A DNA stretch of 9,177 nt, from contig CALREC010000015.1 in assembly GCA_943355085.1 (NCBI GenBank), positions 1-9,177 on the forward strand, given 5' to 3'. Positions 5,062 through 9,177 of the stretch are shown one piece after another. The DNA comes from Candidatus Altimarinota bacterium. GTDB lineage: Bacteria; Patescibacteriota; Gracilibacteria; BD1-5; UBA2023. The notes under the pieces are model-generated. The model had not been told where the DNA came from. It made no database searches and saw only the letters and a list, made by a program, of their open reading frames with translations. The translations under genes and the position numbers were made by a program. How positions within the stretch are numbered: position 1 is the stretch's first letter; every line of letters starts with the position of its first letter.

Positions 5062-6148
5062 CGAAAAAAGTATTAGTAATAAGGTGTATTTCACGCTTTA
5101 TTGTATCATTTTTTGTGCTTAAAGCAAATTTCTGCTCACTTTTCTCTTGTTCGAGCTCGAGAAATCGTTGTTTAAATACTTCTATATCAAATACTCGGCT
5201 TGCAAGAGCATAGGTATGATTGATGCCTCGTATGAATTCATCTGTTTTCTGACCATAACTGAGTGCAAAAAATGGTATGGCGTGCACAAAAGCCAGTATG
5301 AGACTATGAAGCCGCATACCTATGACATACTCGAGTTCTTTGTATGTATCGAGTGTTTCACAAATATCTCGAGTAGAGGAGAGTTGATACTTTTCTTGGA
5401 GATTCCTCAGGAATGAGGCATCATTGTACCGAGGGTCATCTTTCTGGATCGAGTGATTGAGGATAACTGGCTCGTATTCATGAGCCATGAGAAATGTGAT
5501 GATTTTTTCCATGTTTTCAAGTTCATTCTGGAGAAACCCAGAACGAAATGAAAGTCCTACCTTCGGTCGACGTTTGATGAGGAGTTTTGGGATTTCAGGA
5601 TCGTACGTGAGTACGGGATCGCGAATAAGTAAAGACTTTATGCCTATGGATTCGAGTATTTTTTTACTTTCTGCATCACGCACGGAGACATATGTTCTTG
5701 CGCCCGAGAAAAGTGGGAGTATTTTTGATATATTATGCTCTTTTATATGTATCCCCAGTGACCAATATATGAGCGGTTTTTTGAAGAATTGCACGATTTT
5801 AACACGGAATTTCCACTGCCATACGAGTGCACCGAAGTTTTGCCCATCCTCGTTATCATAGAGGAGTCCACCCCCGCCTATTATAACTACATCAGATTTT
5901 CGGATATGAAGGAAGGTCTGTAGAGCGTACCATATATTTTTAATAGGCTGAGTTCTCGCACGGTTTGGAAAATATGATACATACTCAAGAGCCGGATCCA
6001 CCGGAAGGAGTGAACTGGTTGGATCGTACGTAAAAACTGAAAAGGTTGCGCCTGGATGGCGATTTTTGAGATAGGTATATTCTTGTAACAATATCAGTTC
6101 ATCACCGAGATTATGAGCTCATGTGGCTATAAATAGAGAATAGTGCAT
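5042..6148 (-). CDS. Polysaccharide pyruvyl transferase family protein (CsaB-like)
   Basis: 368 residues. A standard-code reading loses the N-terminus because Gly10 is UGA (6119-6121): the true start reads MHYSLFIATGAHNLGDELIL, which restores the conserved N-L-G-D-E motif of the family. Other landmarks are the glycine loop IIGGGGLL near 89-96, SVRDAES at 155-161, and GMRLHSLI near 277-284, where the GxRxH motif binds phosphoenolpyruvate or nucleotide-sugar ligand in related enzymes. Members add a pyruvyl ketal to cell-wall or surface polysaccharide, which in CsaB systems anchors S-layer SLH proteins. The gene starts 10 bases after the ruvA stop and overlaps the next gene by 20 bases. Family assignment is firm; the acceptor glycan is unknown. 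Some family members have other transferase activities. Confidence 0.88.
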
Positions 6149-6158
6149 AGGATGTGGG

Positions 6159-6746
6159 TTATCTCGCTAAGTTTTTTATACAATAGACCATTCTGTCCTG
6201 GAGTCCGAGAAGATTATCGGGGATAGACTCGACCACTTTATCCACTGCTTTGCGATCGTACCCCATAGAGACAAGTGTCTCTGTGATCTCGACATTTCAG
6301 GTTTTTCGGAGGGGGGTTTGCGGTGTTTGTTCGGTTATGTCGTCGATACTGACTTTGTGCTTGAGTTCCACTATGATCTTTAGGGCCATTTTCTTTCCTA
6401 TCCCAGGCAGCGAAGAGAGAAATTTCTCATCTCAATCATCGATCGCTTTTATGAGAAGATGGGTCCCGAGCGAGAGCATGGCAAGTGCTGTTTTGCCACC
6501 TACACCACTGACTTTGAGGAGCTTACGGAAGAGAGCTTTTTCCTCGCGGGTTTCAAACCCGAACAACACTTCCGAGACATCGGTAATATGGTGGTGTATG
6601 TAGAACTCTTTGACTTCGCCCATGGTAACATTTGCGAGCGTACGAATGGGTACAAGGATTTCGAAACCAAGACCTGTACCAGTTACTATGAGGTCAACTT
6701 TTCCTTCTTCGATCGTGAGAATAGTACCAGAGAGATGAGAAAACAT
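6159..6746 (-). CDS. ruvA: Holliday junction branch migration protein RuvA
   Basis: 195 residues, close to the usual size, only when UGA is Gly at residues 105 (6432-6434) and 150 (6297-6299). Domain I (1-63) is the OB-fold (MFSHLSGTILTIEEGKVDLI, ending FYIHHHITDVSEVLFGF). Domain II has two helix-hairpin-helix motifs: KLLKVSGVGGKTALAML around 75-91 and SSLPGIGKKMALKIIVEL around 111-128. Domain III (about 150-195) is the RuvB-binding helical domain (VEITETLVSMGYDRKAVDK). RuvA tetramers bind the Holliday junction and load RuvB helicase. Neither ruvB nor ruvC is in the window. It lies 35 bases after the MsrQ-like gene and 10 bases before the CsaB-like gene. No clear Shine-Dalgarno is seen. Confidence 0.95.
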
Positions 6747-6781
6747 AATGAGCGGGGGGTAGTAATAAAATATGTATGGCT

Positions 6782-7459
6782 TTAGATAAATTTTTGCCCT
6801 TTTTTATAGACAGGTTTTGTCTCGAAGCGCACACCTCGCCATTCCATGATTTTTCATCCAAAATAAAGCGCTAAAGCTATAAAGCCCCCGAAATCTACGT
6901 ACCCACTTCTTGACCAGTCTATCAAAATGACATGAAGTATGGTAAAAATAAGAATTCCATAGGCGAGACGATGCAGACTTTTCCAGTGTTTTCCTAGCTT
7001 GCGCATCGCCCATGTGTTGGAAGTTGCTACGAGTGGGAGGGTGAGTAAAAGGGCTATCATTCCCATGGCGAGATACGTAATAAACCCCTCTTGCCACCAA
7101 AAAGACGGGAAAAAAACAAAGTTTGGGTAGGGGAGTATAAAAGCCCCCGCATGTACAAAGGCAAGTACTCCCATAAAAATACCGAGTTCTTTTCGAAGTG
7201 GCATCATCGCTTGAGCTATCTGCAGCGCACATACACGAGCCAAGATCGGGAGTATGAGTATAAGCCACAGGACGCCGAGAGCAGCTCATCCGAGGTCACT
7301 TATGTACTGAGGCATCAAAATCATCGGCAATACTGCAAATGATGCAATCCATACACATATACGAATATATTTGAGGTTATTGTTTATGAGATGTGCTATC
7401 CAAGAGGTGCGCGCGTTCACATATGTGATACTTCGAATGATAGCTAATTGTATGTCCAT
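6782..7459 (-). CDS. msrQ: MsrQ/YedZ-like heme membrane protein (ferric reductase-like domain)
   Basis: 225 residues with UGA=Gly at 58 and 202; a standard-code reading splits it in three. Hydrophobic segments near 32-50, 58-75, 92-110, 127-145, 163-181 and 190-202 give about six membrane helices. The stretch RKELGIFMGVLAFVHAGAF and the later LLLTLPLVATSNTWAMRKLG, KHWKSLHRLAYGILIFTILH closely resemble E. coli MsrQ (YedZ). His103, His163 and His176 are spaced 60 and 13 residues apart, the spacing I recall for the heme-ligand histidines of MsrQ. That protein passes quinone electrons to the periplasmic methionine sulfoxide reductase MsrP. No msrP is in the window, so the electron acceptor here is unknown. 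I chose the ATG at 7459 over a TTG at 7492. It heads the five-gene minus-strand run. Confidence 0.8.
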
Positions 7460-7584
7460 GGAGTGAGAGAGGGTATGATAAATTGTATACAAAAAATCCA
7501 GGAGTAACTGGCAGCTTTCACGAGTATATGTTTTTGATAGAAAAAATCAATTCAGACCAAATATATTCTTTTTTGAAATTATTT

Positions 7585-7612
7585 TTGACATTTCTTCCTT
7601 TTTCTATAATAT
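7585..7612 (+). promoter_or_regulatory. Promoter of tRNA-Asn
   Basis: A perfect TTGACA at 7585-7590 is followed by TATAAT at 7605-7610 (spacing 14) or TAATAT at 7607-7612 (spacing 16, better). Transcription would begin near 7619, about 20 bases before the tRNA. The rest of the gap 7460-7584 holds nothing I can name. Confidence 0.55.
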
Positions 7613-7640
7613 ACGCAGGCTTTTTTCAAAAGTAGTATAT

Positions 7641-7715
7641 TCCTCGGTAGCTCAGTGGTAGAGCAAACGGCTGTTAACCGTTGGGTCATAGGTTCGAATC
7701 CTATTCGGGGAGCCA
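7641..7715 (+). tRNA. tRNA-Asn(GUU)
   Basis: A 75-base cloverleaf with encoded CCA: acceptor TCCTCGG / TCGGGGA fully paired (with two G-U), D-stem GCTC/GAGC, anticodon stem AACGG/CCGTT with loop CTGTTAA and anticodon GUU, T-arm ATAGG-TTCGAAT-CCTAT, discriminator G. It reads AAC/AAU. Its 3' end abuts the large serine recombinase on the opposite strand and could be the integration site of that element. Confidence 0.96.
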
Positions 7716-9116
7716 TTTCAAATTTCAAAGCCAAAAGAGGTGTTCAAACACCTCTTTTTGCTGTATTTGAAGCGCTTTCTCCTTGTTAACTTCGAGTTTG
7801 ACGGCTGCCATTTTGATAAACGAGACCTTTCTTTCGATATCCCACGTTTTCCAAGTACTGTAGAGGTTTATAAGGAGTTTGACGGTTTCATCGATGGTTA
7901 ACGTATCCATGTGTTCCATCGCGAGATCCTCCTTCTGCATTTTCAAAAGCCTTTCCTTCTCGGTTAGGAATTTTCATCGCTTGAGTTTGTACGCTTCCGA
8001 ATCTATTTCTCCATCGATGCGCATGTCGTCCAAGTTCGCGATTTTTTTCGTAATACTGATCAATTCGGCATCGCACCTCTTGAGCTTCTGAGATTGATCG
8101 CCGAATTTTTCCTTGTTGAGACGCTTGAAAGCCGCCAGCACTTCTGCCTCGAGTTCTTTCGGGATGACGTAGGTCTTCACCACGGAATCAAATTTTTCGA
8201 TGATTTCGTTCTGGGAAATGGTGATTTTCTCCCCATGATCGCCGTGAGTGTGGTAGTAAATATGCTTTCCCTTTACTAGGGATGCTGTCAGCATTCTTCC
8301 CGTCTCGGAAGAAAAGATGATGCCTTTCAGGGGAAAATCCCGATGCTTCGTATAAAATCCCCTCGAGGTACCGTTTGCACGGGCGAACAGATCGGAATCT
8401 ATGATTCTAGCAAGATTGTGAGCGCCAACCTCTCATGCAAAGCGCACGATACCCACATAAAAATCGTTTTTGATGATGGTTTCGACCGCCGACGAGGTTT
8501 TAATGGTTGCCCCCTCTGAACGCACGATTTTGAGGATCTCTTCATACCCATATCACTCGGAGCGAAGCTCGAAGATCCTTTTGACGAATCCGGAATCTGC
8601 GGAAACTTCCACATTCCCCTCCCCGATGTTCTTGTACCCATAAGGAGCGCGGTACGGGACCTTCCCTTCTTTCACCATTTCTCGCATCCGGCGCATAACC
8701 CGTTGCCGCATTTTCGCGATCTCTTCGGCTCCGAGCGAAAGAAATATGCTCATTGTGAGAAGCTCATGCTCGGTGTAGATGCTGTTGTGAGTATGAACTT
8801 GTTTGATACCGCCCTGGCGGATAGCCCACTTTATAGTCCCCTCGTCGACCTCGTTGCGCGAGAGGCGGTCGATATCCCACGTAATAATAGCATCGGCTCG
8901 TCCGGAATAAATTTCGCCCATCATTTCACCAAAGAGGGGTCGCCCCGGCTTCTTTGCAGTACACTTCTCCTCATAGATCTTCACTATCTCCAAATTCTCA
9001 CCCTTGCCACGAAGTTCTTCCACGTAACGATTTGCCCACGCGCGCTGATCGTCGAGTGAGGCTTTCTGGTGACGGTTGTCATCAGTGGATTTTCGGAGGT
9101 AGATGAGTGCTTTCAT
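7701..9116 (-). CDS. Large serine recombinase (site-specific integrase/resolvase family)
   Basis: 471 residues with UGA=Gly at 188, 228, 381 and 464. The resolvase domain (1-about 150) has YLRKS with catalytic Ser10, ASLDDQ, RPLF with Arg59, and DRLSRN with Arg84 and Arg87, followed by a long helix (EEIAKMRQRVMRRMREMVKE). The recombinase domain (about 155-260) includes GKVPYRAPYGYKN and the UGA-containing FAGEVGAHNLARII. Where most relatives have a Cys4 zinc ribbon (269-290), this reads SSETGRMLTASLVKGKHIYY with no Cys. A long coiled-coil region (about 320-410) follows. Such proteins integrate or excise phages and integrative elements. The frame passes a UGA at 7725-7727 and reaches TAG at 7701-7703, inside antisense tRNA-Asn. 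Codons are visibly richer in G and C than those of the neighbours, suggesting recent arrival. Element cargo must lie beyond 9177. Confidence 0.9.
7733..7759 (+). terminator. Rho-independent terminator after tRNA-Asn
   Basis: The stem AAAAGAGGTG / CACCTCTTTT with loop TTCAAA, extended by T-A pairs, is followed on the plus strand by a T run (7755-7759). It lies 17 bases after the tRNA. The same bases encode recombinase codons on the minus strand (QKEVFEHLFW), and the stem is near-symmetrical, so it could also act on minus-strand transcripts. Confidence 0.7.
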
Positions 9117-9177
9117 ATAGATTAATTAACTACTATTTCTATAGGAAAATATCCTAGGTCTCTTTTTTGGATTCAAT
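9117..9177 (-). other. Upstream region of the serine recombinase
   Basis: Sixty-one bases at the right edge of the window. A small dyad (TAGGA, loop, TCCTA) lies near 9144-9158, about 30 bases before the recombinase ATG, where an operator or att-like site could be. Nothing firmer can be supported; there is no clear Shine-Dalgarno before the ATG. Confidence 0.2.

Noticed and set aside
6804..7289. 161-codon minus-strand ORF overlapping the MsrQ-like gene
   Set aside because: It is in another frame of a gene with clear family features, is Cys/Arg/Ser-rich, and matches nothing recognisable.
8703..9059. 118-codon plus-strand ORF opposite the recombinase
   Set aside because: It is the antisense shadow of the resolvase domain, which has its catalytic motifs intact on the minus strand.
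1..9177. CRISPR array
   Set aside because: The only repeats are two pairs of gene-tail duplications and one inverted repeat. There are no short regularly spaced repeats and no cas genes.

Overview
ORGANISM. The reading frames only make sense if UGA is read as glycine (translation table 25). In MiaA, RuvA, YidC, a CsaB-type transferase, an MsrQ-like protein, a serine recombinase and several small genes, the frame breaks at an in-frame TGA, usually where the family has a conserved Gly, and carries on in the same frame to a TAA or TAG. Trp is encoded by TGG, so this is not the UGA=Trp code. Table 25 points to a Candidate Phyla Radiation bacterium of the Absconditabacteria (SR1) or Gracilibacteria (BD1-5); the window does not decide between them. 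All CDS coordinates below use UGA=Gly, so many proteins are longer than a standard-code reading gives.

LAYOUT. (1) 1-930: the last codons of a LamG/concanavalin-A-like protein, then a small antitoxin-like gene overlapping a VapC-like PIN toxin, then a second copy of the same LamG tail. (2) 939-2247, minus: tRNA-Arg(CCU) and yidC. (3) 2296-2400: a 105-base inverted-repeat element. (4) 2463-3380, plus: miaA, complete only with three UGA glycines. (5) 3381-4258: an inserted-looking segment carrying a minus-strand RelE-like toxin-antitoxin module plus one more small ORF, followed at 4259-4366 by a second, almost identical copy of the miaA 3' end. (6) 4378-7459, minus: a compact five-gene run, in transcription order MsrQ-like membrane protein, ruvA, CsaB-type polysaccharide pyruvyl transferase, a thioredoxin-fold-like protein without a CxxC motif, and a one-helix membrane protein. 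(7) 7585-7715, plus: promoter and tRNA-Asn(GUU). (8) 7701-9116, minus: a large serine recombinase pointing at the tRNA 3' end, probably the end of an integrated element that continues beyond base 9177.

HOW IT FITS TOGETHER. The core genes are housekeeping: membrane protein insertion, tRNA modification, Holliday-junction processing and cell-surface polysaccharide modification. The accessory part is more unusual. Two unrelated toxin-antitoxin cassettes in the first 4.4 kb both lie between direct repeats made of the 3' coding end of the gene to their left. The differences between repeat copies are all synonymous in the part compared. This suggests a cassette that enters at the 3' end of a gene and leaves the protein unchanged. 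It is the best candidate here for an undescribed mobilisation mode. The serine recombinase is itself written in the UGA=Gly code, has lost its zinc-ribbon cysteines, and its frame has no stop until it is inside the antisense of the tRNA-Asn gene.
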